Source of the DNA: Pseudomaricurvus sp. HS19 | Lineage (GTDB): Bacteria > Pseudomonadota > Gammaproteobacteria > Pseudomonadales > Cellvibrionaceae | Length of the DNA stretch: 64,000 nucleotides | Direction: 5' to 3' | NCBI RefSeq assembly: GCF_009857815.1 | Contig: NZ_WVVW01000011.1 | Location: 215,968 to 279,967, forward strand | Part shown: one piece after another, positions 28,081 to 37,926 of the stretch | How the letters are laid out: every line of letters starts with the position of its first letter | Position numbering within the stretch: position 1 is the stretch's first letter | Notes under the pieces: generated by a model | What the model was told of the DNA's origin: nothing | Database searches by the model: none | What the model saw: only the letters and a program-made list of their open reading frames with translations | Made by a program: the position numbers and the translations under genes

Positions 28081-28422
28081 ATGACCAGACTGGTAAATGA
28101 GAGCTGCGCCGCCTGTGACCGCAATGCTATAGCGGTGGAGGCCGATGAACAGGCGGAACTGCTGCTGCAGCTACCTGGCTGGCAGGTAGTGGGGCGCGAC
28201 GGTGTGCCGCAGCTGGAAAAGGTCTACAGCTTCAAGGATTTCAATGGCGCGCTGGATTTTGCCAATGCGGTAGGAGAGCTGGCGGAAGGGGCCAATCACC
28301 ATCCCGCTATTCTGGTGGAGTGGGGCAAAACCACGGTCCGCTGGTGGACACATACCATCGGTGGCCTGCATCGTAACGATTTTATTATGGCGGCGAAGAC
28401 CGATTATCTGCATGGGAAGTAG
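28081..28422 (+). CDS. phhB: Pterin-4a-carbinolamine dehydratase
   Basis: A 113-residue enzyme that dehydrates 4a-hydroxy-tetrahydrobiopterin, recycling the cofactor of aromatic amino-acid hydroxylases. The family core is visible: LLLQLPGWQVVGRDGVPQLEK, FKDFNGALDFANAVGELAE and the ANHHPAILVEWGKTTVRWWTH segment containing the paired His and the WWTH motif. The ATG at 28081 is preceded by AGGAG; the open frame from 27997 overlaps the terminator and is not real coding. No phenylalanine hydroxylase gene (phhA) is adjacent. It converges with the rnf operon, separated by about 250 bases of repeats. Confidence 0.95.
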   Translation: MTRLVNESCAACDRNAIAVEADEQAELLLQLPGWQVVGRDGVPQLEKVYSFKDFNGALDFANAVGELAEGANHHPAILVEWGKTTVRWWTHTIGGLHRNDFIMAAKTDYLHGK

Positions 28423-28423
28423 C

Positions 28424-28500
28424 TGCGAGTAGCGAGGACGCATTGCTTTGAGTAGCGAGGAGCGTGAACGCTTCGCTCGAGTTGCGAGTACAAGCTTGTC
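28424..28500. repeat. Short direct and inverted repeats after phhB
   Basis: GAGTAGCGAGGA occurs twice (near 28430 and 28450), followed by CGCTTCGCTCGAGTTGCGAG, its partial inverse. Intergenic, no gene. Confidence 0.6.
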
Positions 28501-28523
28501 TTAGTCACAGGACAAGTCATCAT

Positions 28524-28579
28524 GCCACTCGCCACTCGCCACTCGCCACTCGCCACTCGCCACTCGCCACTCGCCACTC
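28524..28579. repeat. Heptanucleotide tandem repeat (GCCACTC)8
   Basis: Eight perfect head-to-tail copies of a seven-base unit, 56 bases in all, in the gap between phhB and rnfE. Perfect short tandem repeats of this length are prone to copy-number change. Confidence 0.95.
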
Positions 28580-28588
28580 GCCAGGTTC

Positions 28589-28658
28589 GTCATCCCCGCG
28601 CACAAGGTGAATTGCCGCTCAGCGGCAAGAGAGGGCACTCTGGGGTGGGCGGGGATCC
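28589..28658. repeat. 70-bp palindromic repeat, copy 1
   Basis: Starts GTCATCCCCGCG and ends GGGCGGGGATCC, with the inner hairpin TTGCCGCTCAGCGGCAA. It is the inverted copy of 31238-31307 and a longer member of the REP-like family at 10954 and 35509. Confidence 0.88.
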
Positions 28659-28669
28659 ATCTCGAACAC

Positions 28670-29380
28670 TCAGCTAATAGTCCCCGTAGTCCGCACCCGC
28701 TTGCTGCCCTTGGCTGCAGGCGCCTCGCGACGGGCTTTCTCGCGCTTTTCCACTTCAGCATCAATCACGTTCTTCAGCGCAATCAGCATCCCCGCCACAA
28801 CAAAGGCGCCGGGTGGCAGCACCGCCACCAGCAGGCCGCTGTAGTTCTGGAACAGAGTAATGGTCCAACCGGCCGCCATGGGGCCCAGCAGCAGGTCCAT
28901 TTCAGCAAACAGGGTGCCGTGGCCGAGAATCTCGCGAATGGCGCCGATGGCGAGCAGCACCAGCATAAAGCCGGTACCCATCATAAAGCCGTCCAGCGCC
29001 GAGGCGCCCACCGTGTTTTTGCTGGCAAAGGCGTCGGCGCGGCCGAGGATCACACAGTTGGTCACGATCAACGGAATAAAAATACCGAGGATCTGGTAGA
29101 GCTCGTAGGTAAAGGCCTTCATCAGCAGTTCGGTGCAGGTGGTGAAGGAGGCGATGATCATCACGAAGGCCGGCAGGCGCACCGCGTCGCTGACGGTTTT
29201 GCGGATCAGGGACACAGCCACGTTGGAGCCCACCAGTACGAGGGTGGTGGCCAGGCCCAGGCCGAGGGCGTTAACCACACTGCCGCTCACCGCCAGCAGC
29301 GGACACAGGCCCAGCAGCTGTACCAGCGCCGGGTTGTTTTTCCAGAGTCCGTTATGGGTAATCTCTTTATAGGTTGCCAT
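28670..29380 (-). CDS. rnfE: Electron transport complex subunit RnfE
   Basis: A 236-residue integral membrane subunit of the Rnf (Rsx) complex, which couples electron flow between ferredoxin and NAD to sodium or proton movement; in some gammaproteobacteria the same complex keeps SoxR reduced. Family sequence is clear: [20 protein letters not shown], the conserved Cys-containing [30 protein letters not shown] and [13 protein letters not shown] choose ATG 29380; a GTG three codons earlier overlaps the rnfG stop. It is the last gene of rnfABCDGE. The nth gene that often follows rnfE is absent here; repeats follow instead. Confidence 0.96.
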   Translation of the reverse strand: MATYKEITHNGLWKNNPALVQLLGLCPLLAVSGSVVNALGLGLATTLVLVGSNVAVSLIRKTVSDAVRLPAFVMIIASFTTCTELLMKAFTYELYQILGIFIPLIVTNCVILGRADAFASKNTVGASALDGFMMGTGFMLVLLAIGAIREILGHGTLFAEMDLLLGPMAAGWTITLFQNYSGLLVAVLPPGAFVVAGMLIALKNVIDAEVEKREKARREAPAAKGSKRVRTTGTIS

Positions 29381-29385
29381 AGTGA

Positions 29386-30081
29386 TCACTCAGTCTCTTG
29401 GGAGTTGGCTGCGGCCAGCGGCTGTTCATCCTGGGGCTTTTCATCCAGCGGAGTTTCGTTCAGGGGCTTTTCACTCAGGGGATGGCTCAGCTGGAAAAAC
29501 TCCAGTGCCTTCTTCACCTGCTTCACCACCGCGCGCGGGGTGATGGTGGCGCCGGTAAACTGGTCAAAGACACCGCCATCCTTTTTTACCGCCCATTCAG
29601 CGGGGGAGGGGGAGTTCAGGGATTTGTCGTCAAAGCCCAGCAGCCAGTCGCTTTTCTTCAGGTCCACCTTGTCGCCGAGGCCCGGGGTTTCATTGTGGGC
29701 CAGCACCCGCACACCGGCAACGCTGCCGTCTTTATTGATGCCGATAATCAGCTTGATATCACCGCTGTAACCGTCCGGTGCCACCGCCGGAATAATGGCG
29801 GCCACCGGCTTACCCTGCTCGCGGGCGATATGGATGTTGCCACCATTTTTCAGCCCCAGCAGTTGCCAGAAGCGTGGCTCCACCGCAACTGTGTCCAGCA
29901 GCAGGTCGTTATCGTGACGCTCCAGCGGCACGATCTGCAGCAGTGCTTTCTGCGCCGCTTCACGCTCGGCGGCGGCAATGCGGTCGGCGGTGCCCAGCTC
30001 GGTACCGGCCAGGATCGCGGCGGTTACCAGGGCAAAGGCGCCCAGCAGGAAGCTGTTGGTGCTGATGGATTTACCCAGCAT
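29386..30081 (-). CDS. rnfG: Electron transport complex subunit RnfG
   Basis: A 231-residue single-pass membrane subunit with a covalently bound FMN on the periplasmic side. The N-terminal helix (about residues 9-28) and the flavinylation motif [14 protein letters not shown] with the acceptor Thr (S/T-G-A-T type) are visible, as are [17 protein letters not shown] and [14 protein letters not shown]. The C-terminal tail (from about residue 195, [20 protein letters not shown]) is a low-complexity extension with a repeated Pro-Leu-x-Glu pattern. It overlaps or abuts rnfE and follows rnfD by 13 bases, so all are cotranscribed. Confidence 0.95.
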   Translation of the reverse strand: MLGKSISTNSFLLGAFALVTAAILAGTELGTADRIAAAEREAAQKALLQIVPLERHDNDLLLDTVAVEPRFWQLLGLKNGGNIHIAREQGKPVAAIIPAVAPDGYSGDIKLIIGINKDGSVAGVRVLAHNETPGLGDKVDLKKSDWLLGFDDKSLNSPSPAEWAVKKDGGVFDQFTGATITPRAVVKQVKKALEFFQLSHPLSEKPLNETPLDEKPQDEQPLAAANSQETE

Positions 30082-30094
30082 GGTGTTTCAATCC

Positions 30095-31153
30095 TTATTC
30101 ACTTTTTTCTGTAGCGCGGCGGGATTTCTCGTGGCCATAGGTGCGCGGCAGGGTGTAGTAATCGATAAAGGGGGCGGCGAAGTTCATCAGCAGCACCGCA
30201 AAGGCCATGGCATCGGGGTAGTTGCCCCAGACGCGGATCAGGTAGACCAGCAGGCCCACACCGGCGCCGTAGATGAGCCGCCCTTTGTTGCTGACCGCGG
30301 AGGTGACCGGGTCGGTAACGATAAAGAAGGCACCCAGCATGGTGGCGCCGGAGAACAGATGGAACAGTGGCGAGCCGCCACTGCTGGAGCTGCCGCCGTC
30401 GTAGAAAATCACTGACATCAGGGTCAGGGTGGCGAGCATGGCCACTGGCGCATGCCAGGTAAAAATGCGGCGCGCCAGCAGATAGAGACCGCCCAGCAGG
30501 AAGCCGATATTGACCCACTCCCAGCCAGCGCCGGCAAAGTCAGCGGTGCTGAAGATCGGGTTGGCGGCGTAGACCTGGTCCACCATCAGGCCACTGGTCT
30601 GCTTGAAGGCATCCAGCGGTGTGGCGCCGGACCAGCCGTCCAGCGGTGCGTTGGCCCAGATATGGGCAAGCGCTGCGGTAATGCCTACGGTGTTCTGGCC
30701 GTCAGCAAGTGCCGGCGTGGGGGTGGCCCACTGGGTCATCTCCACCGGGAAGGAGATCAGCAGCACCACATAGCCCACCATGGCCGGGTTAAAGGGGTTG
30801 TAGCCCATGCCGCCGTAGAGGTGTTTGGCGATTACGATGGCGAAGAACATGCCCACGGCCACTACCCACCAGGGGCAATAGGGGGGCAGCGCCATACCCA
30901 GCAGCAGGGCCGTGACCAGGGCGCTGCAGTCGCGCAGGTAAAAGCCCACCGGGCGTTTGCGCAGCAGCAGGATGCCGCACTCAAACAGCAGGGCAAAGGC
31001 GCTGGCGGCCAGCACATTGAGAATGCTGCCGGGGCCAAAAAACCAGGTCAGTGCCGCCAGCCCGGGAATACAGGCCAGCATCACCTGACGCATCACACCA
31101 CCGGTATCACCACGACGGGTGGCGTGGGGTGAGCTGACTTTCAAAAACGCCAT
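30095..31153 (-). CDS. rnfD: Electron transport complex subunit RnfD
   Basis: A 352-residue polytopic subunit of the Rnf complex, related to NqrB and carrying covalent FMN. The family sequence is seen in the SSPHATRRGDTGGVMRQVML start, DCSALVTALLLGMALPP, AKHLYGGMGYNPFNPAMVGYV and the flavin attachment region DGWSGATPLDAFK with its SGAT motif. It precedes rnfG by 13 bases. A 324-base gap with palindromic repeats separates it from rnfC upstream, unusual inside an rnf operon. Confidence 0.96.
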   Translation of the reverse strand: MAFLKVSSPHATRRGDTGGVMRQVMLACIPGLAALTWFFGPGSILNVLAASAFALLFECGILLLRKRPVGFYLRDCSALVTALLLGMALPPYCPWWVVAVGMFFAIVIAKHLYGGMGYNPFNPAMVGYVVLLISFPVEMTQWATPTPALADGQNTVGITAALAHIWANAPLDGWSGATPLDAFKQTSGLMVDQVYAANPIFSTADFAGAGWEWVNIGFLLGGLYLLARRIFTWHAPVAMLATLTLMSVIFYDGGSSSSGGSPLFHLFSGATMLGAFFIVTDPVTSAVSNKGRLIYGAGVGLLVYLIRVWGNYPDAMAFAVLLMNFAAPFIDYYTLPRTYGHEKSRRATEKSE

Positions 31154-31237
31154 TTTGTGTTCCTTTCAGTTGCCGGGGATTTGCCGGCGGTAATTCTTGC
31201 AATCATCAGCCGATGATCTGGGCTGGCGCGGTACACT

Positions 31238-31307
31238 GGATTCCCGCCCACCCCAGAGTGCCCTCTCTTGCAGCCAAGCTGCAATTCACCTTATGCGCGG
31301 GAATGAC
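31238..31307. repeat. 70-bp palindromic repeat, copy 2
   Basis: Starts GGATTCCCGCCC and ends GCGCGGGAATGAC. It is the reverse complement of 28589-28658 with few differences, so rnfD, rnfG and rnfE sit between inverted copies of one repeat. Confidence 0.88.
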
Positions 31308-31443
31308 AAGGTTGGGTCCTCGTGTTCGCAGTGAACACCTATCACGCTGCCAGACCCCGTCTCAGTCGGCCCGGGTGTTACACAGGCAGCGCATTAATCT
31401 TGTCTTCCGTTGTTACGCTTACATGCATATTCCAAAAACCGGA

Positions 31444-31468
31444 GTCATTCCCGCGCAGGCGGGAATCC
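31444..31468. repeat. 25-bp palindromic repeat of the same family
   Basis: GTCATTCCCGCG, one-base centre, CAGGCGGGAATCC type unit; nearly identical to 11034-11058 and 35459-35483. Confidence 0.85.
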
Positions 31469-31477
31469 ATCAGGGCA

Positions 31478-34057
31478 TTACGCCTGTAGCTCGCCCTGCA
31501 GCTTCTCCAGCTTGGCTTCACTCTTTTCCACGGCCCCGCGGAAGGCGTCGATATTGGGGTCGTCTTCCGCTTCTGCCTTGGCCAGGCGCTCGCGGGCTTT
31601 CTGCAGGCGCTTCTCCGCTGACTCGATCTGGTCGCGCAGCTTCTCTTCGTCGCTCATGCTGGCCTGTGCTGCGGCCTTGGCCTTGGCGCGTTCGATAGCC
31701 TGGGCTGCAGCGTCGGGTTCGGCGGCAGCTTCGGCAGGTGTTTCCTCTGCCGCAGGCTGGCCCTGCAATTCCGGCGCGGCAGGGTTGATAGCCCGCAGCT
31801 GTTCGCGCAGCTCCTGCTGTTTGCCCTGCAGTTTGTCAAAGCCGGTTTGCAGGGCGTCGACGGTGTCGGCACCTTCGGCTTTGGCCTGCGCCAGCTTATC
31901 GCCAGCTTTCTGCAGGCGGCCCTCAAGGCTCTGCAGCTGATCGCGCAGTTTGTCCTCGTCGCTCATGCTGGAGCGGGCGGCGGCTTTGGCTTTCGCGCGC
32001 TCAATGGCGGCGGCAGCGGCGTCCTGCTCTGCAGGTGCCTGGGCCACCGGTTCCACCGGGCCCAGCTCCGCCAGTTCTTTCTCGCTGGCGGCGATCTTCT
32101 CTTTCAGCTTGTCGGCGCCGGTTTGCAGGGCCTCCACCTTGTCACTGCCTTCGGCTTTGGCCGCGGCGAGTTTCTCTTCGGCCTTGGCCAGACGCTCGCG
32201 TAATGACTCCAGGTTGGCTCGCAGCTGCTCGTCCGGGGCCATGGTCATCTTGGCCTGGGCGCGGGCAATGGCTGCAGCCACCGGGTCATCCGCCGCCGGT
32301 GCTGCCGGAGCAGCAGCGCTACTGCCATCGAAGGCGGCCAGTTTGCTCTCGGCTTCGTTCAGTTTCAGCTCCGCCTGCTTCAATTGTGCAGACAGCTTCT
32401 CCTTCATCTCGCCTTCGGCAGCGCTGATCTTCTCCTGCAGCTTTTCGACGCGACCTTTGGCGCTGAGGGCGGAACGCTCGAGACGGGCCTTCTCTTCCTC
32501 GGGTGATTTTTGAGTCGCCTGGGCGCGGGCTACGGCGGCGGCCACAATGTCCGCTTTAGGCGCGGTTGGCACTGCTTCATTGCCATTGGCTTTCTGCTCT
32601 GCCAGCTTTTTCTTGGCCTCTTCCGCCGCTTTCTGGCGAGCAAGGCGCTTGGCCTCTTTCTCGGCTTCGGCCTTGGCGATGCGCTCCTGACGGTACTCAA
32701 AGCGCTTGCGGGAGCGGTCGGACTTCTCTTTCTCGATCGCCAGCTGGCGTATGGTGCCCTTGGCGGCGCGGTAGTACTGCACCAGCGGAATGTTGCTGGG
32801 GCAGACGTAAGAGCAGGCGCCGCACTCGATGCAGTCCTTGATGTTGTGAGCTTCGAGGCGTTCGTAATCTTCAGAGCGGGCGTACCAGTACATCTGCTGT
32901 GGCAGCAGGCTTACCGGGCAAGCTTCGGCACACATGCCGCAGCGGATACAGGCCTGGGCCGGCGCTGGCGGCGGCAGCTCTTTCTTGCTGGGGGCCAGCA
33001 GGCAGTTGGTGGTCTTCACCACCGGTGCATCGTCCTGCTCCAGGGCGTAACCCATCATCGGGCCGCCGACAATCAGGCGGCTGGCTTTCTTGCCGATAAA
33101 ACCGTGCTCTGCCAGCACGTGGCGGATGGGAGTGCCGAGACGCACTACCACATTGCGTTGGGTCTCCAGCGCCTCGCCCACCACGGTGGTGATGCGCTCA
33201 ATCAGCGGCTTGCCATAGCGCACCGCTTCCCAGGCCGCCACGGTGGTGCCCACGTTCTGCAGCACAATGCCGATGGTGGCGGGGATCTGGCCGGCGGGCA
33301 CTTCCTTGCCGGTGAGAATCTGGATCAGTTGTTTCTCGCCACCGGAGGGGTATTTGGTGGGGAAGCTGGCCACTTCCACATTGGTGCCTTCGGCGGCCTT
33401 GCGCACCGCGGCGATGGCGGCGGGCTTGTTGTCTTCGATGCCGATCACCACCCGGGCCGGGTTGCCCAGCAGGTGGGCCAGCAGTTGGGTGCCGCTCACC
33501 AGATCTGCGGGGCGGGTCTGCATCAGGATATCGTCAGCGGTGATGTAGGGCTCACACTCGGTGCCGTTGATGATCAGGGTATCGATCTTCTGGTTGCCGC
33601 GGGGGTTGAGCTTCACCGCCGACGGGAAGCCGGCACCGCCCATGCCAGTGATGCCGGCGGCGCGGATCTTCTCCAGCAGCTGTTCGTGGGAGAGCGCCGT
33701 ATAGTCCTCACAGGGGGTGAACTCCACCCTGCGGTCTTCTCCATCGGGGCGGATCACCACACAGGGGCCGCTCAGGCCCGAGGGGTGGGGCAGGGTACGG
33801 TCTTCCACCGCCACCACGGTACCGGAGGTGGAGGCGTGAATATTGGCACTCACCGGGCCCTTGGCTTTGGCGATCAGCTGACCGCCAAGCACCTGGTCGC
33901 CCTCGGCTACCACTGCCTCGGCAGGTGCGCCGATGTGCTGGTTGAGGGGGAAGATCATCTCTTCCGGCAGGGAGACTTCACCCAGTGGCAATTGAAGGGA
34001 TTGGGCTTTGTTTTCGGGCGGATGGATACCACCGGGGATTGACCAGATTTTCGTCAC
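31478..34057 (-). CDS. rnfC: Electron transport complex subunit RnfC with long C-terminal repeat extension
   Basis: An 859-residue peripheral subunit that binds NADH/FMN and two [4Fe-4S] clusters. The first 430 residues are the conserved part: GGIHPPENK near the start, [24 protein letters not shown], and the two ferredoxin motifs [12 protein letters not shown] (about 368-379) and [12 protein letters not shown] (about 409-420). From about residue 440 on runs an Ala/Lys/Glu-rich helical extension containing four degenerate repeats that begin AAAIxRAKAKA or similar and contain [18 protein letters not shown] coils. RnfC extensions of this kind occur in other gammaproteobacteria. It overlaps rnfB by four bases. 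Confidence 0.96.
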   Translation of the reverse strand: MTKIWSIPGGIHPPENKAQSLQLPLGEVSLPEEMIFPLNQHIGAPAEAVVAEGDQVLGGQLIAKAKGPVSANIHASTSGTVVAVEDRTLPHPSGLSGPCVVIRPDGEDRRVEFTPCEDYTALSHEQLLEKIRAAGITGMGGAGFPSAVKLNPRGNQKIDTLIINGTECEPYITADDILMQTRPADLVSGTQLLAHLLGNPARVVIGIEDNKPAAIAAVRKAAEGTNVEVASFPTKYPSGGEKQLIQILTGKEVPAGQIPATIGIVLQNVGTTVAAWEAVRYGKPLIERITTVVGEALETQRNVVVRLGTPIRHVLAEHGFIGKKASRLIVGGPMMGYALEQDDAPVVKTTNCLLAPSKKELPPPAPAQACIRCGMCAEACPVSLLPQQMYWYARSEDYERLEAHNIKDCIECGACSYVCPSNIPLVQYYRAAKGTIRQLAIEKEKSDRSRKRFEYRQERIAKAEAEKEAKRLARQKAAEEAKKKLAEQKANGNEAVPTAPKADIVAAAVARAQATQKSPEEEKARLERSALSAKGRVEKLQEKISAAEGEMKEKLSAQLKQAELKLNEAESKLAAFDGSSAAAPAAPAADDPVAAAIARAQAKMTMAPDEQLRANLESLRERLAKAEEKLAAAKAEGSDKVEALQTGADKLKEKIAASEKELAELGPVEPVAQAPAEQDAAAAAIERAKAKAAARSSMSDEDKLRDQLQSLEGRLQKAGDKLAQAKAEGADTVDALQTGFDKLQGKQQELREQLRAINPAAPELQGQPAAEETPAEAAAEPDAAAQAIERAKAKAAAQASMSDEEKLRDQIESAEKRLQKARERLAKAEAEDDPNIDAFRGAVEKSEAKLEKLQGELQA

Positions 34058-34695
34058 GCGGCCGCTCCATCCTGATCCTGATCGTTACTGGGTTGCTTGT
34101 CGGTAGCAATGATGTCGTGGTGCTGAACCTGGCGCTTGTGGGAAGGGTTATCCCAGTGCCAGTCCGCCAAGGTCTTCTCTACTGGCAGCATATCGATGCA
34201 GTCCACCGGGCAGGGCTCTACGCAGAGGTCGCAGCCGGTACATTCATCGGCAATCACGGTGTGCATCTGCTTGGCGGCGCCGAGGATGGCGTCCATGGGA
34301 CAGGCCTGGATGCACTTGGTGCAGCCGATACACTCATCCTCACGGATATAGGCCACTTTCTTTACGTCGGTCTCTTCGCCGTGCTCTTCGTCCAGGGTGG
34401 GGGCTTCCACATCCAGCAGGTCGGCGATGGCGTTAATGGTGCTCTGGCCACCGGGGGGGCACTTGTTGATGGCGTCGCCGTTGGCGATGGCCTGGGCGTA
34501 GGGGCGGCAGCCGGGGTAGCCACACTGGCCACACTGGGTTTGGGGCAGCAGCGTGTCCACCTGGTCGACGATGGGGTCACCCTCGACCTTGAACTTGACC
34601 GCAGCAAAGCCGAGGATGCCGCCGAACACCAGTGCCAGCGCCACAAGGGCGGTGAGGGCACTGGCAAACGGGTGCGTAATCAGTAATTCGTACAT
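34054..34695 (-). CDS. rnfB: Electron transport complex subunit RnfB
   Basis: A 213-residue ferredoxin-like subunit anchored by one N-terminal helix (residues about 10-30). It carries the four-Cys motif [14 protein letters not shown]...NKCPPGG and two ferredoxin motifs, [15 protein letters not shown] and [15 protein letters not shown], as RnfB should. The C-terminal tail from about residue 180 is polar and poorly conserved. ATGA overlap with rnfC shows translational coupling, and rnfA ends 20 bases before its start. RnfB is the likely entry or exit point for ferredoxin electrons. Confidence 0.97.
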   Translation of the reverse strand: MYELLITHPFASALTALVALALVFGGILGFAAVKFKVEGDPIVDQVDTLLPQTQCGQCGYPGCRPYAQAIANGDAINKCPPGGQSTINAIADLLDVEAPTLDEEHGEETDVKKVAYIREDECIGCTKCIQACPMDAILGAAKQMHTVIADECTGCDLCVEPCPVDCIDMLPVEKTLADWHWDNPSHKRQVQHHDIIATDKQPSNDQDQDGAAA

Positions 34696-34715
34696 GTGGT
34701 GTCACTCAACCTTGT

Positions 34716-35291
34716 TTACACCAGGCCACTGAAGCCCATAAAGGCCAGTGACATCAGGCCTGCCGTAATCATGCCGATGGCAGCGCCCTTGAATGGAACC
34801 GGTACATCCGCGACTGCCAGGCGCTCACGCATGGCCGAGAAGAGGATCAGTACCAGGGAGAAACCCAGCGCCGCGCCGAATCCGTAAAGGGCGGAGTGGG
34901 TGAAGTTATGGGCCTTGGCGGTGTTCTGCAGCGCCACGCCCAGTACGGCGCAGTTGGTGGTAATCAGCGGCAGGAACACGCCCAGTACCCGGTAGAGCAG
35001 GGGGCTGGTCTTCTCGATAAACATCTTGGCGAACTGCACCACCACGGCGATCACCAGGATAAAGGCGATGGTTTTCAGGTACTCCAGCCCCAGCGGCTGC
35101 AGGATGTAGTTGTGCACCAGGTAGCTGCAGATGGAGGCCAGTGTCAGCACAAAGGTGGTGGCGCCGCCCATACCGATGGCGGTTTCCAGCTTGTTGGAGA
35201 CGCCCATAAACGGGCACAGTCCAAGGAACTGGACCAACACGAAATTGTTGACCAGGATTGTGCTGATCAGAATCACCACAAAATCCGTCAT
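34716..35291 (-). CDS. rnfA: Electron transport complex subunit RnfA
   Basis: A 191-residue integral membrane subunit with six hydrophobic segments, homologous to NqrE and paired with RnfE in the membrane core. Conserved pieces are [38 protein letters not shown] with the Cys that contributes to the buried iron-sulfur site, and [17 protein letters not shown]. First gene of the rnfABCDGE operon. Upstream at 35323-35341 an imperfect inverted repeat (TTACCATT / AATGGGTAA) sits where a regulator could bind. Confidence 0.97.
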   Translation of the reverse strand: MTDFVVILISTILVNNFVLVQFLGLCPFMGVSNKLETAIGMGGATTFVLTLASICSYLVHNYILQPLGLEYLKTIAFILVIAVVVQFAKMFIEKTSPLLYRVLGVFLPLITTNCAVLGVALQNTAKAHNFTHSALYGFGAALGFSLVLILFSAMRERLAVADVPVPFKGAAIGMITAGLMSLAFMGFSGLV

Positions 35292-35458
35292 AGGGACTCC
35301 AGAAACGATGAGGTTATAGCCTTACCATTTTAATGGGTAACGGGTGGGGCTATTAACGGTTTTTCAAATAAACAAAATCGACAAGGTTATTCCGTGGCGC
35401 CAAGTACAAACATTGCGGCCTATCTCGTTCGCGCTCTACGTCATTCCCGCGCACTCTC

Positions 35459-35533
35459 GTCATTCCCGCGCAGGCGGGAAACCATGGCCCTGGCTCTTGC
35501 GGCTGCTTGGATCCCCGCCTGCGCGGGGATGAC
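35459..35533. repeat. Two inverted 25-bp palindromic repeats
   Basis: 35459-35483 (GTCATTCCCGCG...) and 35509-35533 (GGATCCCCGCC...GGGGATGAC), the same family and relative orientation as the pair at 11034 and 10954. Confidence 0.85.
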
Positions 35534-35592
35534 GACATAACGGGGATGACGACATAACGGGGATGACGACATAACGGGGATGGCGACATAAC
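35525..35592. repeat. 17-bp tandem repeat, four copies
   Basis: GGGGATGACGACATAAC is repeated at 35525, 35542, 35559 and 35576 (last copy with one change). The array grows out of the right edge of the palindromic repeat at 35509-35533, sharing its GGGGATGAC end. Confidence 0.95.
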
Positions 35593-35671
35593 GGCAAATG
35601 CGCTGGCTCCACCCGCTGCGGGTAACAGCTAATGTCGGGTGGCTACAGAGGCGTGTTTTTGCCGCCCTGCC

Positions 35672-37717
35672 TTACATCACCCTCTGACCCGGCTTGGCGC
35701 CTTCGTGTGGCTCCAGCAGGTAGATCTCTTTCTTGCCGGGGCCGGCGGCCAGCACCATGCCTTCTGACGTGCCGAACTTCATCTTGCGCGGTGCCAGGTT
35801 GGCCACCATCACCGTGAGCTTGCCGATCAGCTCTTCCGGTTGATAAGCAGACTTGATGCCAGAGAATACGTTGCGGGTCTCGCCACCCAGGTCCAGGGTT
35901 AGCTGCAGCAGTTTGTCTGCGCCTTCCACGTGCTGGGCGTCCTTGATCAGTGCGATGCGCAGGTCCACCTTGGCGAAGTCGTCAAAGCTGATCTCCGCGG
36001 CCAGTGGTTCCTTGGCCAGTTCGCTGTCGGCGGCTGGGGCGGCAGCGGGCTGCTGGGCTGCGAGCGCTTCTTTACCGGCTTCAATCATGGCGTCCACCTT
36101 CTCTTTCTCGACGCGGCTCAGCAGTGGCTTGAACTGACCGATGGCCTCACCGCCGCGGAAGGCGATAGGGGCGGTCCAGCTCAGGCTCTCCTGCAGGAAG
36201 GCCTCGGCGTCGGCTGCCACCTGTGGCAGTACCGGCTTCAGCCAGGTCATCAGGGCGCGGAACATGTTCAGGCCCAGGGTGCAGACATCCAGCACCTGCT
36301 GTTCGGTGCCTTCCTGCTTGGCCAGTGCCCATGGTGCCTGCGCGGCAATGTATTCGTTGGCGGCGTCCGCCAGTGCCATCACTTCACGCATAGCCTTGCC
36401 GAATTCGCGGTTCTCGAAGCAGTTGGCAATCACCTGGTCGGCTTCCACGAACTGCTGCCACAGCGCTTCGTCGGCGATGGTGGTGGAGAGGTTGCCACCG
36501 CTCTTCTGTACAAACTTGGCGGTGCGGCTGGCGATGTTCACCACCTTGCCCACCAGGTCGCTGTTCACCCGCTGGATAAAGTCTTCCAGGTTCAGGTCCA
36601 GGTCGTCGACGCTGGCCGACAGCTTGGCGGCGAAGTAATAGCGCAGGTACTCGGGGTTGAGGTGATCCAGGTAGCTGCGGGCGTTGATAAAGGTGCCGCG
36701 GGACTTGGACATCTTCTTGCCATTGACCGTCAGGAAACCGTGCACGCATACCTTGGTGGGGGTGCGGAACTGGGCGGAGCTGAGCATGGCGGGCCAGAAC
36801 AGGGCGTGGAAGTTGACGATGTCCTTGCCGATAAAGTGGTACACCTCGGCGCTGGAGTCCGGTTTCCAGTAGTCGTGGAAGGTGGCGGCGACGTCCACAC
36901 CTTCCTGCTTGGACAGGTAGTTCTTGAACGAGGCCAGGTAGCCGATGGGCGCGTCCAGCCAGACGTAGAAGAACTTGCCGGGTGCGCCGGGGATCTCGAA
37001 GCCGAAGTAGGGGGCATCGCGGGAGATGTCCCACTCCTGCAGGCCGCTGTCCAGCCACTCCGCCAGTTTGTTGGCCACTTCGTCCTGCAGGTGACCGGCA
37101 CGGGTCCACTCTTTCAGGAAGCTTTCAAATTCGGGCAGTTTGAAGAAGAAGTGCTCGGACTCCTTCTCCACCGGGGTGGCTCCGGAGATCACCGACTTGG
37201 GGTTGATCAGCTCGGTGGGGGAGTAGGTGGCGCCACAGGCTTCGCAGTTGTCGCCGTACTGGTCGTCGGTCTTGCACTTGGGGCAGGTGCCCTTGATGTA
37301 GCGGTCCGCCAGGAACAGCTCTTTCTCCGGGTCGTAGGCCTGGGTGATCTTGCGGCTGGCGATATGGCCGTTGGCCTTCAGCTTTTCATAGATGTAGGCG
37401 GACAGCTCCCGGTTCTCCTCCGAGTGGGTGGAGTGGTAGTTGTCGAAGGCAATGTGGAAGTCGGCGAAGTCTTGCTCGTGCTCGGCTTTCACATTGGCAA
37501 TCTGTTGCTCTGGCGTCAGCCCCAGCTGCTCGGCCTTGAGCATGATGGCGGTGCCGTGGGCATCGTCGGCGCAGACGTAAGTGCACTCGTGACCGCGCAT
37601 CTTCTGAAAGCGCACCCAGATATCGGTCTGAATGTACTCCACCAGGTGGCCCAGGTGGATGGAGCCGTTGGCGTAGGGCAGGGCGCTGGTTACCAGGATT
37701 TTGCGACGTTCGGTCAT
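35672..37717 (-). CDS. metG: Methionyl-tRNA synthetase
   Basis: A 681-residue class I synthetase. It begins [19 protein letters not shown] with the HIGH-type motif IHLGH, has the zinc-binding insertion [18 protein letters not shown], the KMSKS motif in [12 protein letters not shown], the anticodon-binding helical domain and, from about residue 575, the C-terminal dimerising tRNA-binding domain ([24 protein letters not shown], ending [11 protein letters not shown]). ATG 37717 is chosen by family length; the frame continues upstream but is not family-like. It is divergent from the mrp gene, the conserved order metG, mrp, dcd being typical of Pseudomonas relatives. Confidence 0.98.
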   Translation of the reverse strand: MTERRKILVTSALPYANGSIHLGHLVEYIQTDIWVRFQKMRGHECTYVCADDAHGTAIMLKAEQLGLTPEQQIANVKAEHEQDFADFHIAFDNYHSTHSEENRELSAYIYEKLKANGHIASRKITQAYDPEKELFLADRYIKGTCPKCKTDDQYGDNCEACGATYSPTELINPKSVISGATPVEKESEHFFFKLPEFESFLKEWTRAGHLQDEVANKLAEWLDSGLQEWDISRDAPYFGFEIPGAPGKFFYVWLDAPIGYLASFKNYLSKQEGVDVAATFHDYWKPDSSAEVYHFIGKDIVNFHALFWPAMLSSAQFRTPTKVCVHGFLTVNGKKMSKSRGTFINARSYLDHLNPEYLRYYFAAKLSASVDDLDLNLEDFIQRVNSDLVGKVVNIASRTAKFVQKSGGNLSTTIADEALWQQFVEADQVIANCFENREFGKAMREVMALADAANEYIAAQAPWALAKQEGTEQQVLDVCTLGLNMFRALMTWLKPVLPQVAADAEAFLQESLSWTAPIAFRGGEAIGQFKPLLSRVEKEKVDAMIEAGKEALAAQQPAAAPAADSELAKEPLAAEISFDDFAKVDLRIALIKDAQHVEGADKLLQLTLDLGGETRNVFSGIKSAYQPEELIGKLTVMVANLAPRKMKFGTSEGMVLAAGPGKKEIYLLEPHEGAKPGQRVM

Positions 37718-37926
37718 GGCGTTGGCTATCTCACTGACGATGTACGTGGGTGGGGCAGGGCGGTATTCACGAGTGTTTCGCGTATAATGCCGCTCCAGAA
37801 TCCCCGGCAGGCGCCGGAGCTTGAGAGCAGGCCCCACAAAAAGCGCCGAACTATAGCATTGTTTCGGCCTGAAATCAGGGGGGTTGCCCCGTTTCAGGCC
37901 GTTATCAGGACCATTCAGGAGTCGTC

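Larger units (their letters stand above)
31154..31477. other. Repeat-filled gap inside the rnf operon
   Basis: The 324 bases between rnfC and rnfD contain the 70-base palindromic repeat at 31238-31307 and a shorter member at 31444-31468. No gene is supported. The gap may reduce or separate expression of rnfDGE from rnfABC. Confidence 0.75.
35292..35671. other. Repeat-rich intergenic region between rnfA and metG
   Basis: 380 bases holding palindromic repeats at 35459-35483 and 35509-35533 and the 17-base tandem array at 35525-35592. It includes the upstream region of rnfA (rnf promoter presumably near 35300-35360). No gene is supported. Confidence 0.75.

Noticed and set aside
28524..28579. 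CRISPR array at the heptamer or 17-base repeats
   Set aside because: Units are directly adjacent with no unique spacers and there are no cas genes.
28501..28764. Small minus-strand ORF translating the heptamer array as repeated SGEWRVA
   Set aside because: The peptide is only a reading of the (GCCACTC)n repeat and of the palindromic element.
32510..34042. 510-codon open frame opposite rnfC
   Set aside because: Antisense to a clear RnfC; no motif recognised in it.
36384..37109. Long antisense/shadow open frames over metG and other GC-rich genes (also 35930-37942 on the plus strand)
   Set aside because: They mirror the codon structure of a certain gene on the same DNA, have no family likeness and no ribosome sites.
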